This document shows positions 1 to 8,100 of a stretch of 39,644 nt of DNA, piece after piece. The translations under genes and the position numbers were made by a program. This DNA is from Candidatus Eiseniibacteriota bacterium (GTDB taxonomy: Bacteria; Eisenbacteria; RBG-16-71-46; CAIMUX01; WJJG01). Under the pieces are notes generated by a model that saw nothing but the letters and a program-made list of their open reading frames with translations, had not been told where the DNA came from and did not search any database. The DNA lies in NCBI GenBank assembly GCA_023128935.1, contig JAGMDA010000864.1, positions 1-39,644 on the forward strand. The letters run 5' to 3'. Numbering within the stretch: the stretch's first letter is position 1; each line of letters begins with the position of its first letter.

Positions 1-10
1 CGCCGGCCAT
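1..10 (-). CDS. Start of a further minus-strand gene, cut by the window edge
   Basis: Only ATG plus two codons (Met-Ala-Gly) are visible, 9 bases downstream of the SSB stop on the same strand. The tight spacing fits continuation of the minus-strand operon. No good ribosome binding site is seen and nothing can be said about the product. Confidence 0.3.
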
Positions 11-19
11 AAACGTTAC

Positions 20-1201
20 TCAAAAGGGAAGGTCCGTGTCGCTGGGTTCGCTGTTGTCGTCAGCGTCCTTGTCGTACTCCTGGACATGCCGTCGGGTGTC
101 GTCCTCATCATAAGGGTTCTTGATCCCCATGGCGTCCGCCTGGTACTTCAGGCTGTCGGCCGCAAACACACGATGCAGGATGTTGCGGTTGTCGTCCGGG
201 AGGAGCTCGGCCGCGTCCTCTGGGATGTCGGCGTACTCGAACTCGTGGACCACCACAACACTTTGAGTGCCCTCTCCCTGACGGCTGACCTCGAGATTGA
301 CATCCCAGATCTGGAGCGGGTTGGGATCGCGGCAGTCGCTGCACTCCAAGATCGGCCGCATCAGATCTTCATGGCCGCACTTGCATTTGTACGGCTTGGC
401 CAACATCGCTGTGATTTCCTTCTTCGTCATGTCTAGGTTCTGCCGACCTTCGGGCGTGAGATCCAAGATCTCGGCGTCGCAGCCACGGCACTCCCACATG
501 ATCTCGGCGATCCTCCCACCGCACCGGCAGCTCTTACGAATGTCTATCATGCGGGCGGAGAGTGCCAGCAGGTGGTTGGTTCCCAAGCTCCAGTGCATGA
601 GCTTGCCAAATACACGCTCGTGCCCCTCGCGCTCGATCGCACGGCGGCCGATGTTATCGATCGCCTGCTCCTCATGGACCCGATTCATGATCGGGTCACC
701 CTTCTTGTGGTACCTGCTGTCGTTCTCATACATCACGATATTGCCGTTGTTGTCCTCGGCCGGGATCAGATAGTACCAATCGAGGTGCAGCATGAGGAAC
801 GCCTGGAGGCGACGAGCACTGATCGCCTTGTTCCCGTCCTCCTTCTCCGCACACAGCAAGCACTTGCCGCTGGGGTGCAGTTCAAGATCTTCGTCCTCCC
901 GCCAGCTGCGGCTGCAGATGAAGCCCCTGCCCTTTCCACGCCTGCCGAGGCCGACGTAGAAGTGCTCGAAGTAGTCGTAGTACGGCGCCTTGTTCCCCGC
1001 GAAGTCCTCATGCTCCTCCGCGATAAGGCGAACTGTGGTGGAGCCATCGGAGGGCGGCTTGAACCTGTTTCTGTTTCGGAAGATCGACATCGGCCGGCCG
1101 CCTTTTTTCTGCTTTGCGGCGCGGTCGTGGAGCTTCTTTCTGAATATTTGTGGATCGAAGTCTCTCTGCCCGTGCTCTCTTGGATCGTACTTGTCGCTCA
1201 T
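20..1201 (-). CDS. Putative zinc-containing single-stranded DNA-binding protein with SSB-type acidic tip
   Basis: A 393-residue protein likely to coat single-stranded DNA at the phage replication fork. Seen: a basic N-terminal region (residues 1-50), a Cys cluster at C96, C114 and C117 in an arrangement reminiscent of T4 gp32-type proteins, two further Cys clusters (C225/C227/C238/C241 and C273/C275/C287/C290) that look like zinc ribbons, then an acidic tail ending DTDLPF. That tail matches the known C-terminal tip of bacterial SSBs (DDDIPF), which docks replication and repair partners. It follows the primase and DnaB genes in the same operon, which supports the role. Start: the ATG at 1201 has a GGAG 8 bases upstream; an ATG at 1228 lies before that GGAG. 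With the chosen start the gene overlaps the primase 3' end by 194 bases. The extra ribbons are unusual for an SSB; function is inferred from tail, zinc sites and context. Confidence 0.6.
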   Translation of the reverse strand: MSDKYDPREHGQRDFDPQIFRKKLHDRAAKQKKGGRPMSIFRNRNRFKPPSDGSTTVRLIAEEHEDFAGNKAPYYDYFEHFYVGLGRRGKGRGFICSRSWREDEDLELHPSGKCLLCAEKEDGNKAISARRLQAFLMLHLDWYYLIPAEDNNGNIVMYENDSRYHKKGDPIMNRVHEEQAIDNIGRRAIEREGHERVFGKLMHWSLGTNHLLALSARMIDIRKSCRCGGRIAEIMWECRGCDAEILDLTPEGRQNLDMTKKEITAMLAKPYKCKCGHEDLMRPILECSDCRDPNPLQIWDVNLEVSRQGEGTQSVVVVHEFEYADIPEDAAELLPDDNRNILHRVFAADSLKYQADAMGIKNPYDEDDTRRHVQEYDKDADDNSEPSDTDLPF

Positions 1202-2192
1202 ACTGTGTTCTCCACTGTTGAAATGCAATTGGGTTACGCAAAGTGGTTATCAGTTCTTCTTCAACAAGATCATCTGGCTGATCTCCATCTTCTGCCTCGC
1301 TCGGATACGCGCCCACCAGTACACTGTGACTGGAGCGCAATCGCATCCCCGCTTGATACGTTCCCTCCTTTCCAGAGCTGTTGTGATCCAACAACAGGAT
1401 GATGTCTACTCCAAGCCGTTGAAGTAGTCGTTGCTGCATGGCCGACAAGTAGGTCCCCATGAGGGCCACCGTGTTCCATGCGCCGTGCTGTATCAACCAC
1501 AACGCCGCTTTGAACCCCTCGACCACGAATATGTGATCGAGATCTTCGTGGAATGCCGCGTGGTAGACGTTGTGCGAGTTCCAAAGGAAGTTCTTTTTCT
1601 CAATGTCGTAGCTGCTGTAGTCGGCGGAGAATGCTTTCAAATCTTTTGCCTTGTACAGCTTGTAGCGGGGGCCGCCGGAGTAGTCGACGTCCCGCCCACT
1701 GATCCCCATGAGTACGCCCAAGTGGTTGCGGATCGGGAACGTGATCCGCATGTGCTTCTTGTCGAATCCTACCTCGTACTCTTCCAAGATCTTCGGGTCG
1801 AACCCGGCCGATACCAAAGCCGTTGGGCAGAAGCTGAAGATCCCAAGCAAACTCTCTTTCAACGGCATGTGCTTCTTGAACGGATCCTTCTGGAATTGGA
1901 ACCGGTCGTGAGAGGCGACTCGCCTGCATAGCTCGTCGCCCACTTGATCCATGATGCTGCGCCGATAACCCGGGGACGCCCCGACCTCTTTCAGGAACGT
2001 CAAGAGCGAGCCCTTGGCTAAACATGCGTGGCAAATGAAGACGCCGGACTCTGTACTCATGTAGAACGCGCCTTCGGACGTCTCATGATGGAATGGACAG
2101 GCGCCATTGATGTTCTTGCCGTCCGACGTCGGCTTCCACCACTTCAAATACTGATCTCCTAGCTGCTCGACCACACGTCGGACGTCACTCAC
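1008..2192 (-). CDS. DNA primase, CHC2 zinc finger plus Toprim
   Basis: DnaG-like primase that makes RNA primers for phage replication. Seen: an N-terminal CHC2 zinc-binding motif (C32, H35, C54, C57), a central primase-core segment containing ISGRDVDYSGGPRYKLY around residue 164-180, then a Toprim domain with the EG pair at E225-G226 and a metal-binding DHN at 269-271. A basic tail from about residue 330 lacks recognisable similarity. There is no fused helicase domain; the separate DnaB-like gene lies immediately upstream and overlaps it. Start: a GTG at 2192 has GGGAG 6 bases upstream and overlaps the helicase stop by 8 bases; a GTG at 2207 is in frame but has no ribosome binding site. The 3' end runs 194 bases into the SSB gene in another frame, so the C-terminal tail could be partly non-essential. 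Confidence 0.85.
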   Translation of the reverse strand: MSDVRRVVEQLGDQYLKWWKPTSDGKNINGACPFHHETSEGAFYMSTESGVFICHACLAKGSLLTFLKEVGASPGYRRSIMDQVGDELCRRVASHDRFQFQKDPFKKHMPLKESLLGIFSFCPTALVSAGFDPKILEEYEVGFDKKHMRITFPIRNHLGVLMGISGRDVDYSGGPRYKLYKAKDLKAFSADYSSYDIEKKNFLWNSHNVYHAAFHEDLDHIFVVEGFKAALWLIQHGAWNTVALMGTYLSAMQQRLLQRLGVDIILLLDHNSSGKEGTYQAGMRLRSSHSVLVGAYPSEAEDGDQPDDLVEEELITTLRNPIAFQQWRTQYERQVRSKRARAERLRSTNIQKEAPRPRRKAEKRRPADVDLPKQKQVQAALRWLHHSSPYRGGA

Positions 2193-4794
2193 ACCCGTCT
2201 CCCGCACTAGGATCTGGCCGGTCGAAATCCAGTTGTCGTCGAGTATCCTCTCGCGTCACCTGCTTCGCCGCCCTCTCCTCTTCGATCGCTATCATCTGCG
2301 CCTCAGCTTTGAACACTGCCATGATCTGACGTTGGCTTTCATAGACCTGGGCGAGCCGGAACTTCGAGGCCGGAGCGGCCTCCAGTTCGAACCCGGCCAT
2401 CTTGATCTCGCGGGCACCAGCTATCACCATCGATAACAGGACCCCGCCATCCTCGTCCTCCCTCTTGATTATGCGAATAGCCAGGTCGCAGGCTTGCGCG
2501 AATGCATCGCCATAAGCGATCTCTGACATGGTCGAACCCTTGGTCTCCTCGCCCTTACGATTCGCCTGGGTTGTCGCGACGATCGGTATGCCGTTGTAGC
2601 TGCACATCTTCTTCAAACCGTAGGCCAGCTTCAAAATCGTCTGCCAGACAGCTTGGTTCGATGTTACGTCATCATCAAGTAAGTACGCTGCGTCCAGGAA
2701 GCAGATGTCTGGTTCGAACTCCTCGATCTTCTGCTGGACACTGGCCAATCCCGTGAACCAGCTGCCCTCCTCCCAGCCGCTGGTGATGAGCATCCCGCGG
2801 TTGATCCCCTGCTCGCGGAACCTCATCTCTTCGTCCTTCAAGTTCATGACCGTGTCATAAAACTCTTCCTCTTGCTCATCTGATAGCTGCCCCTGGGTGT
2901 ACAGCTTGTAATCCAGGCCGAGCATTCGCGCGACGATGCGCTTGCGCAGCTGCTCCGGTGGCATTTCTTTACTGAAGACGAGCGTCCTGTAGTTGTAGTG
3001 GAAGTAACACTCGTTGATCATGTCAACCAACACCCACGTCTTCATGCTGTTATGTGTTACAAAGTTTTCTACCAAGAAGACGGGATTTTGTGGATCGCGC
3101 ATGGTGATGTCTTGGCATTTTTGCCTTCCAATATCCTCGATAGTTTCTATGGGCTCCCATCTAATATCAGAGTCTGCCCACTCCAGTAGTTCTGGGGCAT
3201 CTAAATGATCTGCTAACTTCCTAAGCAGATGCCTGCTGATGCGGCCCGTCCTACGGAATAGCTTGCCGATGGAAAAACCGGACCACAGATGTTTCCAGGG
3301 CTTGTCTCCTTTGGCTTCTAAGATCGTCCTCATCAAAAGATTGGAGTAGGGGATCCCATCATCATGTCGCCTGGCCTTAATTTTCTTAGTTGCAAGTCTC
3401 CTCAACCGTTCAGCCTTATGTTTACTGGACAAAGAAAGAACTGCATCGAGGATTCTATGCTGCTCTTGCGAGTACACGCTAAGATACCAAGCACCCATAC
3501 CGAAATTCGTGGGGACCTGTCGGAGAAGGGCGGTTACTCCGAATCGGAGTAGAAGATGCTTAACGCCGATGGCCAGTTCTCGACTAACCGTAGACCAAGA
3601 AATTAGGCTGTTTGAAACAATGCTATTTGTGTCTGTATAGCCGGATAGGAACTTGGCCACCACATCGTTCGAGCAGCTGTAAATGATCTCAGGCACCTTC
3701 CTCGAGAGTTGGCCGTGACAGCCCACATCTTGGAGTAGGTTTAGTATTTCATCGCCCGATCCATTTCCTATAGTCCCGCATTCAATTCTTCTCTTCTCGT
3801 TCTGATCAAGGTGTGCGTTCCCGGCACCAACAAGCATGCCTAATCGTAGTGCAGTGCCTTCCTCGAACTCTACGGGTTCCTCCGGTTCTGGAATGCGACG
3901 GGCTACCCCGACGTAGTCCCCTATTTGTAGTTTGCCGGCTTCTACAAACTCCGTACTTGGGACCATCATCGGATGATCTTCTCCTACAGAAACTTCGTGC
4001 CCGCTACGTGTTGTTATTCGAATGCAGTTCCTCTCTCCGGAAAATGAATTCCCACATTCGGCCCAGCCTATGTAGTGCCCGTTCAAGCCAGCTATCTTAC
4101 CGCATGCTTCTTGAATAGCGATCCTGTTTCCTGTAGATGATAGGACTCGCTCTCCCTGCACTATGCATTTCGGTCTGCCATAAAGGAGAATCAAATCCTC
4201 GCTCTGGATCCCCTGGGTCTGGTCGTTCAAAGGATGCTCTTGCCTGCCCGTTTTCTTCAAGATCTTGGGCTTGCCGTTCTCGTCGTGGCGGCCCCAACCC
4301 ATGGGGAATGGAATGCCCGTGACTCCCTTCGCGCTCTTGACCCGCTGGTACTCCTCCCAGGCGTCAGCGGCTGAATCAGCGTAGTCCAGGTCCTTGCTCT
4401 TGTGCGCGGTCACCTGCAATAGTTTGCAGTCCTGAATCAGCCTGTCTACAGCCCCCCCTGGGTCCTGCTTGTACAAATCGAAGGCACTGGTCGCCGCCAT
4501 CTCAAGCTTTCGCCTGATCCAATCATTGCGGACCTCCCCACACAAGGACTCCAACGTGGTTCGATCGCTTACTCTTGGGAGCTCAAGCGTTGGCATGAAA
4601 TCCAACAGCTTGTCCATCGACGGTACTAGATTACGTGTGTCTCTCTCTTGATAGTAGCCGACGATGAAATCGAATGCGGCTCTGGTCTCGGGTATCCCGA
4701 ACTTGCTGGGGTCGATCTTCTCTCGCAAGACCGTCTTCAGATTGCCATCCTCGACGATCTTTGCCAGTAGCTGATATTCGACGTGTGCCGGCAT
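2185..4794 (-). CDS. DnaB-like replicative helicase, interrupted by an intein
   Basis: Replicative 5'-3' helicase of the RecA-like DnaB family, 869 residues before and about 496 after intein removal. Seen: a helical N-terminal domain (about 1-150) resembling the DnaB primase-interaction region; Walker A GRPK at 206-209, split by the intein and completed after splicing by SMKT; downstream VFSKEMPPEQLRKR (DnaB motif like FSLEMP), Walker B-like PDICFLDAAYLL, and VATTQANRKG corresponding to the DnaB TQLNR motif. The spliced P-loop GRPKSMKT departs from the textbook GxxxxGKT by Met in place of the last Gly. A GTAGGAGACC leader precedes the ATG. It lies between the LSm-like gene and the primase, with which it overlaps, so helicase and primase are probably translationally coupled. 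Confidence 0.85.
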   Translation of the reverse strand: MPAHVEYQLLAKIVEDGNLKTVLREKIDPSKFGIPETRAAFDFIVGYYQERDTRNLVPSMDKLLDFMPTLELPRVSDRTTLESLCGEVRNDWIRRKLEMAATSAFDLYKQDPGGAVDRLIQDCKLLQVTAHKSKDLDYADSAADAWEEYQRVKSAKGVTGIPFPMGWGRHDENGKPKILKKTGRQEHPLNDQTQGIQSEDLILLYGRPKCIVQGERVLSSTGNRIAIQEACGKIAGLNGHYIGWAECGNSFSGERNCIRITTRSGHEVSVGEDHPMMVPSTEFVEAGKLQIGDYVGVARRIPEPEEPVEFEEGTALRLGMLVGAGNAHLDQNEKRRIECGTIGNGSGDEILNLLQDVGCHGQLSRKVPEIIYSCSNDVVAKFLSGYTDTNSIVSNSLISWSTVSRELAIGVKHLLLRFGVTALLRQVPTNFGMGAWYLSVYSQEQHRILDAVLSLSSKHKAERLRRLATKKIKARRHDDGIPYSNLLMRTILEAKGDKPWKHLWSGFSIGKLFRRTGRISRHLLRKLADHLDAPELLEWADSDIRWEPIETIEDIGRQKCQDITMRDPQNPVFLVENFVTHNSMKTWVLVDMINECYFHYNYRTLVFSKEMPPEQLRKRIVARMLGLDYKLYTQGQLSDEQEEEFYDTVMNLKDEEMRFREQGINRGMLITSGWEEGSWFTGLASVQQKIEEFEPDICFLDAAYLLDDDVTSNQAVWQTILKLAYGLKKMCSYNGIPIVATTQANRKGEETKGSTMSEIAYGDAFAQACDLAIRIIKREDEDGGVLLSMVIAGAREIKMAGFELEAAPASKFRLAQVYESQRQIMAVFKAEAQMIAIEEERAAKQVTREDTRRQLDFDRPDPSAGDGCE
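3049..4167 (-). mobile_element. Intein in the DnaB P-loop, LAGLIDADG domain apparently decayed
   Basis: A 373-residue intein beginning with Cys (CIVQGERVLSSTGN) and ending FVTHN, followed by Ser. Removing it joins GRPK to SMKTW and restores the helicase Walker A. Block B contains GEDHP, with the conserved His. The two LAGLIDADG helices are recognisable (LGMLVGAGN and FLSGYTDTNS), but the residues that normally carry the catalytic acids are Gly and Asn. Splicing residues look intact while homing activity is probably lost. Boundaries come from aligning the flanks to the DnaB P-loop. Confidence 0.88.
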
Positions 4795-4800
4795 GGTCTC

Positions 4801-5118
4801 CTACAATGCCAGTTGTATGTATTCGACCTTGCCCTTATTGTACAGGCGGGCGGTCCCACCAACTTCGATCCCCATGGTATAGCGATCAGAGTATAGCAGT
4901 ATCCCTTGAATCGGGTCCTGGTCGCTCTCTGTGACGAGCAGGACCTTCTTACCGATCATGGTGGCGATCCGCTTGTGCCAGCTGTCGGTGGTGTTCAGCA
5001 TCTCCTTCAACTTGGAGACCGTGATCGCCAATGACTCGACCTTGTTCTTCATCGCGTGCAGATCATTCCAGATCTGCTTTACGTCGGGGATTCTGGGTCC
5101 CCTCTTCTTGTCTTCCAT
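4801..5118 (-). CDS. Small protein with coiled coil and possible LSm/Hfq-like C-terminal domain
   Basis: A 105-residue protein, not assigned to a family with certainty. Residues about 10-45 form a heptad-like amphipathic helix (Leu, Met, Val and Ile spacing), suggesting a coiled coil. Residues about 54-105 read as a short five-stranded barrel: GKKVLLVTE, then QGILLYSDRYTM, then ARLYNKGKVEYIQL. The spacing of the Gly before a hydrophobic strand, the Asp in SDRY and the final LYxKxxVxxI recalls the Sm1/Sm2 motifs of Hfq and LSm proteins. AAGGAG lies upstream of the ATG. It sits 6 bases before the DnaB gene, so it is co-expressed with replication. If the fold is right it could bind RNA or assemble as a ring; this is inference. 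A generic SH3-like barrel is the alternative. Confidence 0.65.
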   Translation of the reverse strand: MEDKKRGPRIPDVKQIWNDLHAMKNKVESLAITVSKLKEMLNTTDSWHKRIATMIGKKVLLVTESDQDPIQGILLYSDRYTMGIEVGGTARLYNKGKVEYIQLAL

Positions 5119-5127
5119 TGTGTCTCC

Positions 5128-6264
5128 TTAGTTCGTCTGCACCAAGTAACGGCCGCCAAATTCTTCCAACTCTTGACGCTTCTCCATGTCGCTCTCGATT
5201 TGAGCGGCCCGCGTTATCGCCGCCCAGATACCATAAGCATTGCCCAGGGGCTCTTCCCTGTACGCCGCTTGCACCTGCTTGATGAAGCCCTTGCCAGCCT
5301 TGGCCTTCTCGAGAAACCCCTTGATCTCGGTATCGGGCTCGGTGATAACAACGTCGTGTAGAGCTTCCATGTTGCGCTTGTTGTGCTCCCAGGCTGTAGG
5401 CATCTTGCGGAAGGCCCCGTCCAAAAGCACGTCGATGTCGGCGTCGCTGATGTTCCTGTGCTGGCGGTAAAGCAGCCGGCCGTCCTTCACCGAGATGATG
5501 CAGCCGTTCAGGCATACCAGCCTGAATGTCGTCGAGTCGATGGTGATGGCGGTGTAGCCGACCTCGGAGTTGCGTATGTGGTAGCCCTGGTAGATCCAGT
5601 CGGCGTCTGGCAGCTCTCCTTCACGCTCCGCGATGTCGTAGATGTCACGTACACGTTTGTTCGCGTGCTTCCGATTGATTGGCCCCAAATTGATCGGTTC
5701 GCTCACCACTGTGAAGTGAGAGGCCCGATCGTTGTAGTAGTCGGTTCCCAGGTGGTCCTTTATGAACCGAATACCCTCCATCTGTGCGCCGAACTGCTTC
5801 TTCAGCCTGGAGAAGATCCGGATGTCGTCGATTGGGCTGTAGCTCGACCCGAGGAACGCCCTGGCGAAACCGTCGCAGTACTTGGTCGCGGGTGATCCCT
5901 TCGGGTGCTTGCGGGCGCGCACCTTGCAAGAGATGTCCCGCCGGTTGAATCGAGTCTGCAGCTCCTGCTGCACCTCCTCCGGCTTCATGATTTTCGGGTC
6001 GAACCATTTGTCGAAATGGCAGCCGAGGATGCTCCCGAGCTGGCGCTCGCTGTGCTTGGTCAAGCTCAACATACCCATGTTGGGTACATCAAACAGGAGC
6101 CCCGGATTCTTCTTATTGCCATCCTGACGGATCTTTACACCGTCCATGTCGACTACACGGTCAGGCAGATTGAGGTCGTGGAGCTCGATGATCTGCTCGT
6201 AGACCTGGTCAAAGCTGTTGATCGTTTTCTGTGTCGTCAGCAAGTCCTGCGGGTTCTGATTCAT
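5128..6264 (-). CDS. DUF932-like phage/plasmid protein
   Basis: A 378-residue protein resembling the DUF932 family found on phages and plasmids, whose biochemical role is not settled. Seen: ARAFLGSSYSPIDDIRIF at about residues 130-150, corresponding to the family's AFLSDRYRPIDN-like segment, and a later segment with STTFRLVCLNGCIISVK that matches the family's FRLVCSNGL-type core. The C-terminus is helical. Start: the ATG at 6264 follows GGAGGGCATTC, a strong ribosome binding site; an ATG at 6315 further upstream has none. The 5' end overlaps the upstream gene by 56 bases. Placement within the replication arm suggests a role in DNA replication or recombination, as proposed for the family from context elsewhere. 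Confidence 0.7.
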   Translation of the reverse strand: MNQNPQDLLTTQKTINSFDQVYEQIIELHDLNLPDRVVDMDGVKIRQDGNKKNPGLLFDVPNMGMLSLTKHSERQLGSILGCHFDKWFDPKIMKPEEVQQELQTRFNRRDISCKVRARKHPKGSPATKYCDGFARAFLGSSYSPIDDIRIFSRLKKQFGAQMEGIRFIKDHLGTDYYNDRASHFTVVSEPINLGPINRKHANKRVRDIYDIAEREGELPDADWIYQGYHIRNSEVGYTAITIDSTTFRLVCLNGCIISVKDGRLLYRQHRNISDADIDVLLDGAFRKMPTAWEHNKRNMEALHDVVITEPDTEIKGFLEKAKAGKGFIKQVQAAYREEPLGNAYGIWAAITRAAQIESDMEKRQELEEFGGRYLVQTN

Positions 6265-6541
6265 GAATGCCCTCCTTTCTCTCCTCTGATTCGTGAAACA
6301 ATGCGATGGCTGCATCTTTCTCCAGCGACTTCGATAACTCAGTCACCAATTTTCTCGTGCGCTCACTAAATAAGTCGGGGTGCTGCAAGTCGGCGTACGC
6401 ATATGTCCTCTTGGTCTTCTTGTTGGCAAGTGCGAACTTGGCATCCAATGCCGCGACACCCCCCACAGCTTTCATCCAACTGATCTTCAACTCCCCCAAC
6501 ACCACCGCGTCAAAGCGGGGATCAGCGTCTACGGTCTTCAT
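6209..6541 (-). CDS. Small protein of unknown function
   Basis: A 110-residue protein that I do not recognise. The N-terminal half contains hydrophobic stretches typical of a small globular fold (FDAVVLGELKISWM), the middle is basic and helical, and the C-terminus is acidic (DDTENDQQL). It overlaps the next upstream gene by 20 bases and the DUF932-like gene by 56 bases, so all three are in one transcript. The last 18 codons share DNA with the start of the DUF932-like gene in another frame. Confidence 0.6.
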   Translation of the reverse strand: MKTVDADPRFDAVVLGELKISWMKAVGGVAALDAKFALANKKTKRTYAYADLQHPDLFSERTRKLVTELSKSLEKDAAIALFHESEERKEGIHESEPAGLADDTENDQQL

Positions 6542-6899
6542 CCTTGAACCTCTTGACCATTTCTCGAGCTCTGTGGAGATTGCGCTCCAAGAACATTATG
6601 GCCAGGTCGGATACCACGTCATTGGCCAACGACATAGCTTCAAACCCTTGCATGCAGGAGATCTCGACGTTGACCGCGCAGCCAGCTGTGAGACCACCAG
6701 TGTCCTCGGACGCCCAAAGCTTCAGGTCGTGGCCGACCGATACCCGCGCCTCTCCCGGCTCGATGCTGTCAACCGAAATGACCTCCACGTGCTCTTCCTC
6801 ATGTACCACCGGTCCTCTGGCTCCCCGGCTAATGCGTGTGCTGTGCGTGACGTTTGGCCTTTGAGTGCGCTTGGGTGGCCTTCTGGGCGGCTTCCTCAT
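6522..6899 (-). CDS. Small basic-start protein of unknown function
   Basis: A 125-residue protein with no family that I recognise. The first 30 residues are very rich in Arg, Pro and Lys (MRKPPRRPPKRTQRP) and probably disordered or nucleic-acid binding. Residues about 35-75 alternate hydrophobic and polar residues as in beta strands, and the C-terminal 45 residues are helical and charged. It starts in an ATGA overlap with the preceding gene, which implies translational coupling in the replication operon. Confidence 0.6.
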   Translation of the reverse strand: MRKPPRRPPKRTQRPNVTHSTRISRGARGPVVHEEEHVEVISVDSIEPGEARVSVGHDLKLWASEDTGGLTAGCAVNVEISCMQGFEAMSLANDVVSDLAIMFLERNLHRAREMVKRFKDEDRRR

Positions 6900-7348
6900 A
6901 TCGTCCCCATCTCTTTCGGGCAGCCCGGTACCATCGCGATGGTCGGGGGGACCTCATGGAATGCTTTGAACACCTCGTCACGATCAACCTCGCCCTGCCG
7001 GATGAGCTGCTCGAGCTTGTTGACGTCCACCTTGTACGTGACGATCTCCGTTAGGAACAAGTCGGATTGCCCCGCGGGTACCAGCGCCGCGAGATCTGTG
7101 CCGTCCCAGAAGTCTTTCTTCTTTTTCATCGCACCGAACTGGCCGAACTGAAGCCGCTTGCGGTCACTGTTCTTTAACTCGCCTTTGAGGGCGGTCACAG
7201 CTCGCTTGACCGCAGCGTTGTAGTTCTCAACCAGTCGCCTGACCTCGGTCACGAACTCGTCGTTGTCTTGTACGAACTCGCGCAACTCCATCTGTGCCCC
7301 ATCAAACTGTTCCGCAGCTTGCTCGGCCGCTGTCCTCTCCTCACTCAT
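6896..7348 (-). CDS. Helical protein of unknown function
   Basis: A 150-residue protein with a long, charged, probably coiled-coil N-terminal half (residues 1-70) followed by a compact C-terminal region containing FLTEIVTYKVDVNKLEQLIR and ending PGCPKEMGTI. The architecture loosely recalls Mu Gam-like host-nuclease inhibitors (coiled coil then small domain), but I cannot show this from sequence alone. It overlaps its neighbours on both sides by 4 bases (ATGA), directly after the uracil-DNA glycosylase gene. A DNA-protection or repair accessory role would fit the context but is a guess. Confidence 0.65.
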   Translation of the reverse strand: MSEERTAAEQAAEQFDGAQMELREFVQDNDEFVTEVRRLVENYNAAVKRAVTALKGELKNSDRKRLQFGQFGAMKKKKDFWDGTDLAALVPAGQSDLFLTEIVTYKVDVNKLEQLIRQGEVDRDEVFKAFHEVPPTIAMVPGCPKEMGTI

Positions 7349-8100
7349 TTGGCTACTCCTCCTTGTATTAGAAACATGTTGCTCCTCTTGTATCCTCGAT
7401 CGGGGATGGGCGTCCCTCGATACCTATTTCGTAGGATATCCAGGTAGTAGGCTGTACGGCGCCAGGCAATCTCTGCCCGATGCCAAGGACCTCCCCTGAA
7501 CGTGTTGCCCGACCTCGCCAGGAACGCCGGGTGATACATCATCATGATCGGGTACACCACATCTATGGCCCGGCCCGGGATCTTGCAAGTACCGATCGTA
7601 CCGTTTGCCTCGCCCATTGTTATCGAGCGTCTTCCAGTTACTTCCAACACCGCCGGCTTGCCCATGACAACCACCAGCAGTGGGTCTACGAGATACAGTA
7701 GCTCCTGCCACATGGGTCTGCAGGCTACCCGCTCAGTCATCGTTGGATCACGATTCTCCTCTCTCATCTTCTTGAACACCTCGTCGTATATCCTGCTGTA
7801 TGGTCTGCAGGCCACGATGTTCATCGTGAAGATCGTCCGCCGGTCAATGCCCACTTTCGCCAAGTAGTCATTGAGGATCTCCCCAGAAGGTCCAATCCAT
7901 GGGATCCCCTGCGCGTCCTCTTCTTCACCAGGTCCGATCCCTATAATCACCAGGTCCGCCTGTGGGTTACCGTCGGGGAATACGATCTTGCCCGCTCTTC
8001 CCTTGGAAGACTTCTTCTTGTTCTCACGTAGCTCGGCTAGCTCGCACTTTTTACAGTTGTTCCACGCCTTGAAGGTCGCGTAGATATCTTGCACGCTCAT
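7345..8100 (-). CDS. Uracil-DNA glycosylase, family 4-like with Fe-S cluster ligands
   Basis: A 251-residue uracil-DNA glycosylase that would remove uracil from DNA as the first step of base excision repair. Seen: four Cys in the family-4 arrangement that binds a 4Fe-4S cluster (C16, C19, C98 in NIVACRP, C127 in RVACRP); motif 1 GPGEEEDAQGIPWIGPSG at 56-73, close to the family signature GEAPGxxEDxxGxPFVGxxG; and motif 2 YHPAF with H190. Length is slightly above the usual 190-230 residues because of a C-terminal extension. The start codon overlaps the helicase stop (ATGA). Presence in the replication operon suggests protection of phage DNA from deamination, or handling of uracil-containing host or phage DNA. 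Confidence 0.88.
   Translation of the reverse strand: MSVQDIYATFKAWNNCKKCELAELRENKKKSSKGRAGKIVFPDGNPQADLVIIGIGPGEEEDAQGIPWIGPSGEILNDYLAKVGIDRRTIFTMNIVACRPYSRIYDEVFKKMREENRDPTMTERVACRPMWQELLYLVDPLLVVVMGKPAVLEVTGRRSITMGEANGTIGTCKIPGRAIDVVYPIMMMYHPAFLARSGNTFRGGPWHRAEIAWRRTAYYLDILRNRYRGTPIPDRGYKRSNMFLIQGGVAK

Noticed and set aside
572-1402. Plus-strand open frame of 276 codons opposite SSB and primase
   Set aside because: It is antisense to two genes with recognisable domains and has no similarity or ribosome binding site.
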